From NCBI GenBank assembly GCA_964628905.1, contig CAZVNS010000013.1, forward strand, positions 1 through 48,120: a DNA stretch of 48,120 nucleotides, given 5' to 3'. This DNA is from JAJPXC01 sp964628905 (GTDB taxonomy: Bacteria > Bacteroidota > Bacteroidia > Bacteroidales > Muribaculaceae). Shown here piece after piece: positions 6,713-14,839 of this stretch. Both the position numbers and the translations under genes were made by a program. Positions within the stretch are counted from its first letter, which is position 1, and the number at the start of each line of letters is the position of its first letter. The notes below the pieces were generated by a model that searched no databases, was not told where the DNA came from, and saw only the letters and a list, made by a program, of their open reading frames with translations.

Positions 6713-7791
6713 AAGACCTGCTTCCCCTCAACCTCCCCGGCATCGGTGAGGCCTCAATGATCCTCATCGCCGGACCCTGCTCCGCCGAAACCGAGGAACA
6801 AGTAATGTCGACCGCCCGGCAGCTCGCCCACTATGGCATCAAGATATTCCGCGCCGGCATCTGGAAACCGCGCACCAAGCCCGGCGGCTTCGAAGGCGTA
6901 GGCGCCCCCGGCCTTGAGTGGATGCGCCGCGTCAAGGAGGAGACCGGCATGCTCACCGCCACCGAGGTGGCCAACCGCCAGCATGTGGAGGAGGCCGTAC
7001 GCGCCGGCATCGACGTGCTCTGGATCGGCGCCCGCACATCGGCCAACCCCTTCGCCATGCAGGAGATAGCCGACGCCATCCGCGACAACGAGGCCACCGA
7101 CCGCGTGGTGTTGGTTAAAAACCCAGTCAACCCCGACCTGGAGCTTTGGATTGGAGCCCTGCAGCGTCTCTACAACGCCGGCATCCGCCGTCTCGGCGCC
7201 ATCCACCGCGGCTTCTCCACCTACGGACGCCACCTCTACCGCAACATGCCTGAGTGGCACATCTCCATCGAGCTGCGTCTGCGCTACCCCGACCTACCCA
7301 TCATCGCCGACCCCAGCCATATCGGCGGTAAGCGCGAACTCATCGCCCCACTGTCGCAGCAAGCCCTCGACATGGGTCTCAACGGCCTGATCGTGGAGTC
7401 GCACTGCGACCCCGACCACGCCTGGAGCGACGCCGCCCAGCAGCTCACCCCCGAGAAACTCAACTTCATCATCAACACCTTAGTGGTGCGCCCCGTAAAG
7501 CAGACCACAGAGAGCCTCACCCTGCTACGCCAGAAGATCGACCAACTCGACGACGACCTGCTCGAAGTGCTCAGCAAGCGCCTCGAAGTGTGCCGCGAGA
7601 TCGGCCAGTACAAGAAGGAGCATCGCATGCCCGTGGTTCAGGCCGACCGCTACAACCAGTTGATGGACAACCGCATCAGCAACGCCGCGCAATTGGGTCT
7701 GGGCGAGGAGTTCCTCGGCAAGGTGCTTCTGGCCATCCACGAGGAGTCAGTGCGTCAGCAGGTCGACGTGATCAACAGCATGATCCGATGA
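6709..7791 (+). CDS. Bifunctional DAHP synthase / chorismate mutase
   Basis: A 360-residue fusion. The N-terminal part (about 1-262) is a type I-beta DAHP synthase, which joins PEP and erythrose 4-phosphate at the entry to the shikimate pathway; GPCSAET (22-28), KPRTKPGGFEG (53-63) and ADPSHIGGKRE (200-210) carry the substrate and metal ligands. The C-terminal part (about 268-350; LRQKIDQLDDDLLEVLSKR, then EIGQYKKEH) is an AroQ-type chorismate mutase converting chorismate to prephenate. The start overlaps the pheA remnant's stop and the stop overlaps the tyrA fragment's start, as expected for one cistron of a pheA-aminotransferase-aroG/aroQ-tyrA operon. It is the only cistron of the cluster left intact. 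Expression should answer to the attenuator at 6243-6390. Confidence 0.92.
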   Translation: MKDLLPLNLPGIGEASMILIAGPCSAETEEQVMSTARQLAHYGIKIFRAGIWKPRTKPGGFEGVGAPGLEWMRRVKEETGMLTATEVANRQHVEEAVRAGIDVLWIGARTSANPFAMQEIADAIRDNEATDRVVLVKNPVNPDLELWIGALQRLYNAGIRRLGAIHRGFSTYGRHLYRNMPEWHISIELRLRYPDLPIIADPSHIGGKRELIAPLSQQALDMGLNGLIVESHCDPDHAWSDAAQQLTPEKLNFIINTLVVRPVKQTTESLTLLRQKIDQLDDDLLEVLSKRLEVCREIGQYKKEHRMPVVQADRYNQLMDNRISNAAQLGLGEEFLGKVLLAIHEESVRQQVDVINSMIR

Positions 7792-7937
7792 AGATACTGA
7801 TTGTGGGAGCTGGCAAGATGGGGTCGTTCTTCTGCGACCTGCTCTCATTTGACCAAGACGTGGCCATCTACGACCCCGCCCCCGGCGTCTACATCCGCCT
7901 CCAAGGAGACCAGGCCGGCAAAGTCCTGATCCGGTAA
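7788..7937 (+). pseudogene. tyrA: Prephenate dehydrogenase N-terminus fused to a secreted-protein C-terminal motif
   Basis: The first 30-33 residues (MKILIVGAGKMGSFFCDLLS, then FDQDVAIYDP) are the NAD-binding start of Bacteroidetes TyrA, with GAGKMG as the dinucleotide loop. The normal protein is about 250 residues. Here the frame runs from YDPAPG into VYIRLQGDQAGKVLIR and stops. That ending resembles the C-termini of the exported proteins at 510-3491 and 9147-13046 (PxxG, then I..QG....K.(I/L)(I/L)R). The simplest reading is a deletion joining tyrA to the end of a secreted-protein gene. The 49-residue product lacks the whole catalytic domain and has no signal peptide. Confidence 0.8.
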
Positions 7938-7959
7938 CCAGGAGAAAGGGGAAAGGAAA

Positions 7960-7988
7960 CAGAGGCCGCCCCATCCGGGCGGCCTCTG
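7960..7988 (+). terminator. Strong GC hairpin after the aromatic cluster
   Basis: CAGAGGCCGCCC (7960-7971) pairs perfectly with GGGCGGCCTCTG (7977-7988) around a 5-base loop, 22 bases past the tyrA-fragment stop. No U tract follows. Confidence 0.7.
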
Positions 7989-8112
7989 CTGCATAGAAAG
8001 GGCGGGTAGGGTCGTTAAATAGTTATAGGCAAAACATTAGCGGGGAGGGTCGTAGACCCGGGTGTTAAAAAATCTAAATTGGTGTAACAGATTGGTAAAA
8101 AATGCACCGATG

Positions 8113-8136
8113 TTTGAAAAAAAGATTATAACTTTA
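8113..8136 (+). promoter_or_regulatory. Possible promoter of the secreted-protein operon
   Basis: TAACTTTA (8129-8136) is one base off TAnnTTTG, with TTTG at 8113-8116 upstream at a shorter spacing than usual. About 90 bases of AT-rich leader would precede the ATG at 8226. The rest of 7990-8225 shows nothing else I recognise. Confidence 0.35.
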
Positions 8137-8225
8137 CCTCGCTGTATCTGATACCATACAGCCCTTATTTTGCAGGAAAAGACAACAACTTAATTATTAA
8201 CCCAATAAATCAACCTTAAAACACA

Positions 8226-9134
8226 ATGCAAATGAAACATTTGTTAGTTTCCGCACTGATGCTCGGTTGGGCCGTTGCCGGCAACGCCCAGTTGCTCAAC
8301 GTCACCTCTATTGAGAAGGTCAACACTCCTCTCTCAATCGACCGCGCCGAAATCAGCCCCGACGGCCAGATGGTAGTAGCTTCTACCAACACCGACCGCA
8401 CACTCCAGCAGGTTAACCTCGCCGACGGCAAGGCTAAGATGCTCGTAGCTGAAGGCTCTATCTCAGGCCTGCAGTTCACCGACGACGCTCAGAAGGTGGT
8501 GTATGTACACCGCTCGCAGAACGCCAACCACCTCCAGTACAAGGAAGTGCGCTCTATCGACCTCGCTTCCGGCGAGCAGATGCAGCTCTCTAAGCCCAGC
8601 CGCAACCTCAACGGTGTCGCAGTATCAGGCGCCAACGCCATGGTGATCGACAACAAGAAGATGCAGGCCCGCAACCTCAATGGTGAGAAACTTCAGAAGG
8701 CTCCCGTGGCTTCTGTTTACTACGGCCAGCTGATGATCACCACAAACGGCAACACCAAGGCCCTCAACCCCAACGGTAAGGAAGGTCAGAGCTACCTGTG
8801 GCCCTCAGTTTCACCCGACGGCCAGAAGGTGGTTTACTACCTCGCCAACTCAGGCTGCTATGTATGCAACATCGACGGCACAGGCGTGAAGTTCCTCGGC
8901 AACCTCCGCGCTGCTCGCTGGATGGGCAACGACATGGTAGTAGGTATGCGCGACGTTGACAACGGTGAGGTTGTCACCGAGTCAGCCATCATCGCCATGG
9001 ACCTCAACGGCACCGAGCAGGCACTCACCGGCTCTGACGTGATCGCCATGTACCCCGCCGTAGCTGAGCAGGCCGGCAAGATCGCTTTCACCACCGAAGG
9101 TGGCGAGCTTTATGTAATCAATGTGGCACGCTAA
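8226..9134 (+). CDS. Exported TolB/PD40-like beta-propeller protein
   Basis: A 302-residue protein with a clear signal peptide (MKHLLVSALMLGWAVAGNA from the second ATG at 8232, the likelier start). The mature part contains WD40-like PD40 strands typical of TolB propellers, such as AEISPDGQMVVAST, GLQFTDDAQKVVYVHR and PSVSPDGQKVVYYLA. No enzymatic motif is visible. It lies 12 bases before the amidase gene in the same direction and shares its strongly biased codon use, so the two are probably one well-expressed operon. A periplasmic or surface scaffold/binding role is likely; the ligand is unknown. Confidence 0.7.
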   Translation: MQMKHLLVSALMLGWAVAGNAQLLNVTSIEKVNTPLSIDRAEISPDGQMVVASTNTDRTLQQVNLADGKAKMLVAEGSISGLQFTDDAQKVVYVHRSQNANHLQYKEVRSIDLASGEQMQLSKPSRNLNGVAVSGANAMVIDNKKMQARNLNGEKLQKAPVASVYYGQLMITTNGNTKALNPNGKEGQSYLWPSVSPDGQKVVYYLANSGCYVCNIDGTGVKFLGNLRAARWMGNDMVVGMRDVDNGEVVTESAIIAMDLNGTEQALTGSDVIAMYPAVAEQAGKIAFTTEGGELYVINVAR

Positions 9135-9146
9135 TCAATTTAGGCA

Positions 9147-12100
9147 ATGAAAAAGATTCTTATGATTTCAGCTGCCGCATTGCTCTGTGGCGCTATGATC
9201 TCATCGGCCAAGACCGCCGATGAGCTTCGCATATACCTTAACCCCGGTCACGGCTCATGGACATCTAACGACCGCCCCATGAACACCCTGAAGGAGGTTA
9301 ATGGTGAAGTAACTGTGATCAACCCCAACACCAAGGCCGGTACCGAGGCCAACTCCCCCGATACCACAGCTTTCTACGAGTCCAACACCAACCTTCGCAA
9401 GATGCTCGGCGCTCTCGACAAGCTCGCAAGCTACGGACTGAAGTTTGACCGCACCAAAAACCAGACCAACTCCAACCCTTATCGCGTAGGTGCTGCTCTC
9501 GACCTGAGCAACAATATCGTGATGAGCCACGTGATGGCCGGCCCCTATCCCCACGATCCCGACAACTCAGTGATATGCAACCGCAACCTCTCTGATATCC
9601 GTGAGGAGGTAGAGGTCAACAACTTCGACATGTTCTTCTCGCTGCACTCCAACGCAGCTACCGATGGCTCGACCGTCAACTACCACGCTATCTTCTATCG
9701 CGGCTGGTACTCCAACGAGTCGTTCGCAGCCAGCGGAGAGGAGCGCGGCTCAGGCGACTCTCAGGACACCCCTGACTTCGCTGCCGGCTCAATCGACATG
9801 GCCAAGGCCGCTGCCAAGTACACCTTAGGTCAGGTCCACCAGCACTGGACAGCCCGCACCAACGACGCTGTCGGCTCAGGCTGTGTAATCGGTGACGCTG
9901 AGTTCCAGAACGGTGGCTCTATCACCGAGAACAATGGCAAGGGCTACTCAGGCTACTACGGCGTATTGAAGCACGGCGTGCCCGGCTACCTGGCCGAAGG
10001 TTACTTCCACACCTACCAGCCCTCGCGCCAGCGCGCCATGAACTGGGATGCCGACCGCATGGAAGGCGTACAGTTCTGCCGCGGTATCGCCGACTACTTC
10101 GGTCTGACCAAAGAGACCACCGGCGACATCTACGGCGTGGTTCGCGACGTCAACCAGACATTCCACCACACATATTATACACCCCAGGGTGCGACCAACG
10201 ACAAGTACCTCCCCCTCAATGGTGTCACCGTTATCCTCAAAAATGCTGAGGGCAACGAGGTTGACCGCCTCGTCACCGACGACTTCTACAATGGTGTGTT
10301 CGTGTTCGCCGAAATCGAGCCCGGAACCTACACTGTAGAGTTTGAGAAGGAAGGCTATAAGATGATCGACGGTGAGAACTACACCGTTGAAGTTGCCGCC
10401 GCCACCACCTCTTATCCCGAGGCATGGCTGGTCGACGTCAACTGGGAGCCCCCGACAGTTACCTACTACGACTACGACGACCCCCTGGCCGACGTAGCTG
10501 AGGCAGGTGCAGCCGGTGAGTATGTGATGGAGCAGATCTACACCGACGAGGCAATAGCTGACCTCGACGGCCTGAACGTTCGCCGCACCATCCTCCGCAA
10601 TGGCAACCTCTATATATTCGCACTCGACGCAGAATCAACCCCCGTGATCAAGGTGATCGACGCCAATACCCGCGAGGTTAAGGCTACCGTGACCACCGAA
10701 GGCACCGAGGGTAACGTACGCGGCATCGGCGACATCGCCCTCACAGCTGATGGCGTGCTCGTAGCTGTCAACGCTTACACCGGTCTCGCATTCGGTGGCG
10801 ACAACGTAGTGGCTATGTACCGCTGGGAGAACGACGAGAACGGCCTCCCTACCGGATCTCCCGTGCTTATGGGCAAAACCAACCATGCCGGTAACTGGAC
10901 CACCGCCGAGTTAGGTAAGACTATGGCTTACAAAGGCACTATCGCCAGCGGTGTGCTCTACTTCGCCAACAAGTCAGCCGCCAACAACAACACCCGTATC
11001 GAGGTTGTCAACATCGAGGACGGTACCGTTGGATCATACTGGCATGAGAACTTCAACTCAATGACAGGCCATATCGTAACTGACGCTGACCTCGGCGACT
11101 ATCAGTGGAGCGTATCTCCTCTCCATGAGGATCACCTGGTGTTCACCGCTCAGAACTGCACTCCCTTCGAGATTAAGCTCGCAGGTGCATCTGCAGGCAT
11201 TCCCACCTTCGTAGCCGAGATCCCCGCCGACATGCTCGAGGGTACAGGCTTCCGCGGCCAGTTCTTCAAAGTGGCCGGTGAAGTGTTCTTCGTAGCTCCC
11301 ACCTCTGACGAGGATGGCAACAACACCGGTGTACAGGTGCTCAACGTCACCGCCGGTCTCGACAAGGCTAAGGCCGTATCGACCACCAACACCACCATGG
11401 CCGTTCCCGAGGTAGCTTCTCAGGCTCGCGCATGGACTGAGGTTGGCGCAGGCGTAGCTTCATCCAACGGTGCCATCACCGTGAAGCGCAACGCTAACAC
11501 CGACGCTTACGAGGGTCACACCCTTGACCTCTACCTCACCCGCAACAACGGTCAGGTAACCCGCTTCTCTACCGAAGGCATCGAGCAGCCCGTAGGCCGC
11601 GCTAACTTCGCTTACGACCTCGCTCAGACCCTCGATAACGATGTCTACACCATCACATTCAAGACCACCGGTGCAGCTCCTGAGGCCAACCTCATCCTCA
11701 CCAACGTCGACAATGCTGACGACGTGCTGACATTCCCTATCGGCGAAGTAGCCCTTGGCGAGAACACAACCACCCTTGATGCCGGCACCCTCCCCGAGGA
11801 TGCAAGCTACAACTGGGCTATCGAGATCGTCGACAACCCCGTTGCCGCCGCCGGTAAGTTCTACAACCAGAAGCGCGAAATGTCAGGCGGCCTTGTTAAC
11901 CAGCGCGGAGGTGTGGTAATGATCACCGATCCCGAGCAGGAGAGCTTCGGTACCATCATGATGAGCGTAGGTTACGCTCAGGGTATCGACGTGTTCACCC
12001 CCGCTCTTGAGCTCCAGGGCAACTACCATAATGGTGCCTCTACAATGGATGCCACCAACGGCTCATCACTGATGCGTGGTGGCGAGCGCGACGGTAAGGC

Positions 12101-13046
12101 CGTCTTCACCGACTGGTCAGACGGTGGCGCAGGCTACTGGCAGTTCGATCCCAAGGATCAATCTCTCACCAACATCCTCGCCGGTACAAGAGATGCAGGT
12201 GGCGCTTACACCCTCGATGACGTAGCCTTGGGTGGTGGTGCAACCTGTTTCGAAGTTGCCGGTAAGGGCGAAGATGAGAAGATCTACGTATTCTGCGAGG
12301 ACTATCCCACCGCAGATGCCAACAACATGATCCGCTACTCATCAGCAGGCAAGTCGATCATCGACATGGCTCCCGACCAGGTATGGACTTCTGACAATGG
12401 CTTCGGCAACATCCACGGTAAGTATCTCAACGTCAACGTTGAGATCAACGCCATACCTCAGGGCCTGATTATCAACCAGAACCGTAACAACGCCAACTCA
12501 GCAGGCTGCCCCTGCTTCGAGTTCTACACCTACGATGGCAAGCTCCTCCTGAGCTCAGCCGACGACGACTACATCGACTTCTACCACAGCTGCTCAGGCG
12601 GTATCGCCGCTACTGCTGACGGTAAGGTGATGGCCGTTCCCACCTGGGGCAATGGTATCATGATCGTCGACATCGACTGGACCGACGCTGAGAAGCCTGT
12701 GCTCAACCACCGCTACACCATCTCTGCTCCCTCTTCAGGAACATCAGGTGAGTACACTCAGATGATATTCGACCCCGCAGGCAACCTCTACGCATTCGAC
12801 CGCGCAGCCGGTCTGCAGATGTTCGTGCTGAAGAACTCGGCTCCTAAGGCTGTTACTCCCGCTCGCTCAGAGTTCGTCGTTAAGGGTTCGCAGTCAGGCG
12901 TTGAGGATGTACGCGTAAGCGAAGCTGCCAACGACGCACCCGTAGAATACTTCGACCTCCAGGGCCGTCGTATCCTCGAGCCCGCCGCCGGCACCGTAGT
13001 GATCCGCCGTCAGGGTGCTGACGTTCAGAAGATCGTTATCCGCTAA
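9147..13046 (+). CDS. Giant secreted N-acetylmuramoyl-L-alanine amidase-like protein
   Basis: A 1299-residue exported protein. After a signal peptide (residues 1-21) comes an amidase_3-type domain (about 27-320) that would cleave the amide between MurNAc and L-Ala in peptidoglycan. Candidate zinc ligands and catalytic residues are H35 in NPGHG, H167 in SLHSNA and E284 in YLAEGYFHTY. Residues about 330-425 look like a carboxypeptidase-regulatory-like beta-sandwich (GVVRDVNQTF...PGTYTVEFEKEGY). The remaining 850 residues are beta-rich and propeller-like. The C-terminus VEYFDLQGRRILEPAAGTVV matches that of the M6 protease. The size and added domains argue against a simple cell-division amidase and for a surface enzyme acting on wall fragments, which is an inference. 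Confidence 0.8.
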   Translation: MKKILMISAAALLCGAMISSAKTADELRIYLNPGHGSWTSNDRPMNTLKEVNGEVTVINPNTKAGTEANSPDTTAFYESNTNLRKMLGALDKLASYGLKFDRTKNQTNSNPYRVGAALDLSNNIVMSHVMAGPYPHDPDNSVICNRNLSDIREEVEVNNFDMFFSLHSNAATDGSTVNYHAIFYRGWYSNESFAASGEERGSGDSQDTPDFAAGSIDMAKAAAKYTLGQVHQHWTARTNDAVGSGCVIGDAEFQNGGSITENNGKGYSGYYGVLKHGVPGYLAEGYFHTYQPSRQRAMNWDADRMEGVQFCRGIADYFGLTKETTGDIYGVVRDVNQTFHHTYYTPQGATNDKYLPLNGVTVILKNAEGNEVDRLVTDDFYNGVFVFAEIEPGTYTVEFEKEGYKMIDGENYTVEVAAATTSYPEAWLVDVNWEPPTVTYYDYDDPLADVAEAGAAGEYVMEQIYTDEAIADLDGLNVRRTILRNGNLYIFALDAESTPVIKVIDANTREVKATVTTEGTEGNVRGIGDIALTADGVLVAVNAYTGLAFGGDNVVAMYRWENDENGLPTGSPVLMGKTNHAGNWTTAELGKTMAYKGTIASGVLYFANKSAANNNTRIEVVNIEDGTVGSYWHENFNSMTGHIVTDADLGDYQWSVSPLHEDHLVFTAQNCTPFEIKLAGASAGIPTFVAEIPADMLEGTGFRGQFFKVAGEVFFVAPTSDEDGNNTGVQVLNVTAGLDKAKAVSTTNTTMAVPEVASQARAWTEVGAGVASSNGAITVKRNANTDAYEGHTLDLYLTRNNGQVTRFSTEGIEQPVGRANFAYDLAQTLDNDVYTITFKTTGAAPEANLILTNVDNADDVLTFPIGEVALGENTTTLDAGTLPEDASYNWAIEIVDNPVAAAGKFYNQKREMSGGLVNQRGGVVMITDPEQESFGTIMMSVGYAQGIDVFTPALELQGNYHNGASTMDATNGSSLMRGGERDGKAVFTDWSDGGAGYWQFDPKDQSLTNILAGTRDAGGAYTLDDVALGGGATCFEVAGKGEDEKIYVFCEDYPTADANNMIRYSSAGKSIIDMAPDQVWTSDNGFGNIHGKYLNVNVEINAIPQGLIINQNRNNANSAGCPCFEFYTYDGKLLLSSADDDYIDFYHSCSGGIAATADGKVMAVPTWGNGIMIVDIDWTDAEKPVLNHRYTISAPSSGTSGEYTQMIFDPAGNLYAFDRAAGLQMFVLKNSAPKAVTPARSEFVVKGSQSGVEDVRVSEAANDAPVEYFDLQGRRILEPAAGTVVIRRQGADVQKIVIR

Positions 13047-13070
13047 TCCGGATTAACCACCCATAATCGC

Positions 13071-13128
13071 GAGGGGCGCGGCCTGGTGGCCGCGCCCCTC
13101 TTGTGTTTTGCGGGGCCGGAGGCCCCGC
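13071..13128 (+). terminator. Two GC hairpins after the amidase gene
   Basis: GAGGGGCGCGGCC/GGCCGCGCCCCTC (13071-13083 with 13088-13100) is a perfect 13-bp stem with a 4-base loop, followed by a T-rich stretch. A second, GCGGGGCC/GGCCCCGC, lies at 13110-13128. Both are 25-80 bases past the stop. Confidence 0.75.
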
Positions 13129-13130
13129 CC

Positions 13131-13175
13131 CTCGATCGACTTAAATCGAGAGAAATCGAGAGAGCTCGATCGAAA
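13131..13175. repeat. 10-bp TCGA-phased intergenic repeat, locus 1
   Basis: TCGA recurs at 13136, 13146, 13156 and 13166, exactly 10 bp apart, with spacers such as CTTAAA and GAGAAA. Both ends carry CTCGATCGA. It sits between terminators of convergent genes. Same unit as at 25727-25796 and 37662-37735. Confidence 0.7.
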
Positions 13176-13178
13176 CAG

Positions 13179-13216
13179 CAAAGCCGCGCAACCCCGGTGA
13201 GGGGTGCGCGGCTTTG
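13179..13216 (-). terminator. Hairpin terminator of pgi
   Basis: CAAAGCCGCGCA and its mate GCGCGGCTTTG, plus CCCC/GGGG, form a long stem with one mismatch and a GGTGA loop, just past the pgi stop on the minus strand. Confidence 0.65.
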
Positions 13217-13235
13217 TGTGTCGTTAGGGTGGTGG

Positions 13236-14561
13236 TTACTTCAGGCGGGCTTGGATGGCCTCGGTCTCCTTCTCGTAGCCGGGCTTGGCAAGAAGCGCGA
13301 ACATGTTGCGCTTATAAGCCTCGACGCCGGGCTGGTTGAAGGGATTGACGCCGAGCATGTAGCCGCTGATGCCGCAAGCGATCTCGAAGAAGTAGATCAT
13401 CTGGCCCAAGTAGAGCTCCTTGAGTTCGGGGAGTGTCAGATGGATGCAGGGCACGCCGCCGTCGACGTGAGCTATGCGGGTGCCGAGTTCTGCCATCTTG
13501 TTGACCTCGTCGACGCGCTTGCCGGCGATGTAGTTCAGGCCGTCGAGGTTGGCCTCGTCGGAGGGTATCACCACGGTGCGCTGCTGACGCTCCACGGAGA
13601 TCACTGTCTCGTAGATTGAGCGCTCGCCATCCTGGATCCACTGGCCCATGGAGTGGAGGTCGGTGGAGTTGTCGACGGCTGCGGGGAATATGCCTTTATG
13701 GTCCTTACCCTCGCTCTCGCCGTAGAGCTGCTTCCACCACTCGCCGAAGAAGTGGAGTTTGGGGTTGTAGTTGACGAGGATTTCGATTTTCTTGCCGTCG
13801 CGGTAGAGGGTGTTGCGAGCTGCGGCGTAGATCATGGCGATATTGTCGGCCGAGGGCTTGGTGCAGAGATGCTGCATGGCGCGGGCGCCCTCGATCAGGG
13901 CGTCGATGTCGTAGCCGGCCACGGCGATGGGGAGGAGTCCCACGGGGGTGAGCACAGAGAAGCGGCCGCCTACGGAGTCCTCGATCACGAATGTCTTATA
14001 GCCTTCCTCGGTGGCGAGCTGGCGCAGTGCGCCGCGGTGGGCGTCGGTGACTGCCACGATGCGCTTCGAAGCCTCGGCTTTGCCCATCTGAGCTTCGAGC
14101 TGGGACTTGAGCAGGCGGAATGCGATGGCAGGCTCGGTGGTGGTGCCCGACTTGGATATTACGATGATGCCAAATCGCTTATCCTTGAGGTAGTCCTGGA
14201 GTTCGGCCAGATAGTCCTCGCCGATGTTTTGTCCGGCGAAGAGCACTTCGGGGTTGTTGCCATCCTTGCGGTAGGGGGCGAAGGCGTTGTTGAGGGCCTC
14301 GATCACGGCTTTGGCGCCGAGGTATGAGCCGCCGATGCCGATTGATACCACTACGTCGCAGTTGTCGCGGAGGGTCTTGGCAGAAGCCTTGATGTCGTTG
14401 AGCAGAGCGGCATCGGTGCGGGTGGGTAGGTCGACCCAGCCTAAGAAGTCGTTGCCGGCGCCATCACCTTTAACTACAGTGTCGAGGCACTTCGCGGCCT
14501 CGTTGAGAGCCGCGTCGGTGACCTTCACGGTGTCTTTAACATTGATTTTGATTAGTTCCAT
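13236..14561 (-). CDS. pgi: Glucose-6-phosphate isomerase
   Basis: Interconverts glucose 6-phosphate and fructose 6-phosphate in glycolysis and gluconeogenesis. The 441-residue length matches the short bacterial form. Visible family signatures are SIGIGGSYLGAKAVIEAL (sugar-phosphate loop), VISKSGTTTEPAIAFRLLK, VGGRFSVLTPVGLLPIA and the C-terminal GVNPFNQPGVEAYKRN with the catalytic-region lysine. A single-gene unit: its minus-strand promoter box lies at 14763-14770, back to back with the M13 peptidase promoter, giving a leader of about 195 bases that contains the repeats at 14582-14708. Confidence 0.96.
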   Translation of the reverse strand: MELIKINVKDTVKVTDAALNEAAKCLDTVVKGDGAGNDFLGWVDLPTRTDAALLNDIKASAKTLRDNCDVVVSIGIGGSYLGAKAVIEALNNAFAPYRKDGNNPEVLFAGQNIGEDYLAELQDYLKDKRFGIIVISKSGTTTEPAIAFRLLKSQLEAQMGKAEASKRIVAVTDAHRGALRQLATEEGYKTFVIEDSVGGRFSVLTPVGLLPIAVAGYDIDALIEGARAMQHLCTKPSADNIAMIYAAARNTLYRDGKKIEILVNYNPKLHFFGEWWKQLYGESEGKDHKGIFPAAVDNSTDLHSMGQWIQDGERSIYETVISVERQQRTVVIPSDEANLDGLNYIAGKRVDEVNKMAELGTRIAHVDGGVPCIHLTLPELKELYLGQMIYFFEIACGISGYMLGVNPFNQPGVEAYKRNMFALLAKPGYEKETEAIQARLK

Positions 14562-14581
14562 ATAGCTTTAGGTTATGAGAT

Positions 14582-14708
14582 TTTTTAGAGTTGTGAAGGT
14601 TTTTAGAGTTGCGCCCTGCGGGCCGCTCTGCCCGGTGGGGTGTTGGCTCCGCAAGCCGGCTCGCTGTGCTCGCCGCCATGCGGTTATGTAGAGGGTCGCC
14701 CTGCGGGC
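14582..14708. repeat. Repeats in the pgi leader: TTTTTAGAG and GCCCTGCGGGC pairs
   Basis: TTTTTAGAG occurs at 14582-14590 and 14600-14608. The imperfect palindrome GCCCTGCGGGC occurs at 14613-14623 and 14698-14708. Read towards pgi, the order is GC-rich module, A5-tract units, start codon, as in the two 8-bp arrays, so this may be a diverged third copy. Confidence 0.45.
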
Positions 14709-14762
14709 TTTAAGGACACTAAGGCCGGGGAGCCCTATTGATTTAAACGGTTGTCTCCGCCG

Positions 14763-14807
14763 CAAAGTTACAAAAAATCTTTGTCTGCGGAAAAATCACT
14801 ATCTTTG
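14763..14807. promoter_or_regulatory. Back-to-back promoters of pgi and the M13 peptidase gene
   Basis: TAACTTTG on the minus strand (14763-14770) points at pgi; TATCTTTG on the plus strand (14800-14807) points at the peptidase. The boxes are 29 bases apart and face away from each other, so their -33 regions overlap. Confidence 0.65.
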
Positions 14808-14839
14808 TAAGCTATTATTTCAAAAAACCAACAGATGTT

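Noticed and set aside
13653..14327. 224-residue open frame antisense to pgi
   Set aside because: GC-rich antisense shadow; Val/Gly/Glu-rich with no motif, while pgi on the other strand is unmistakable.
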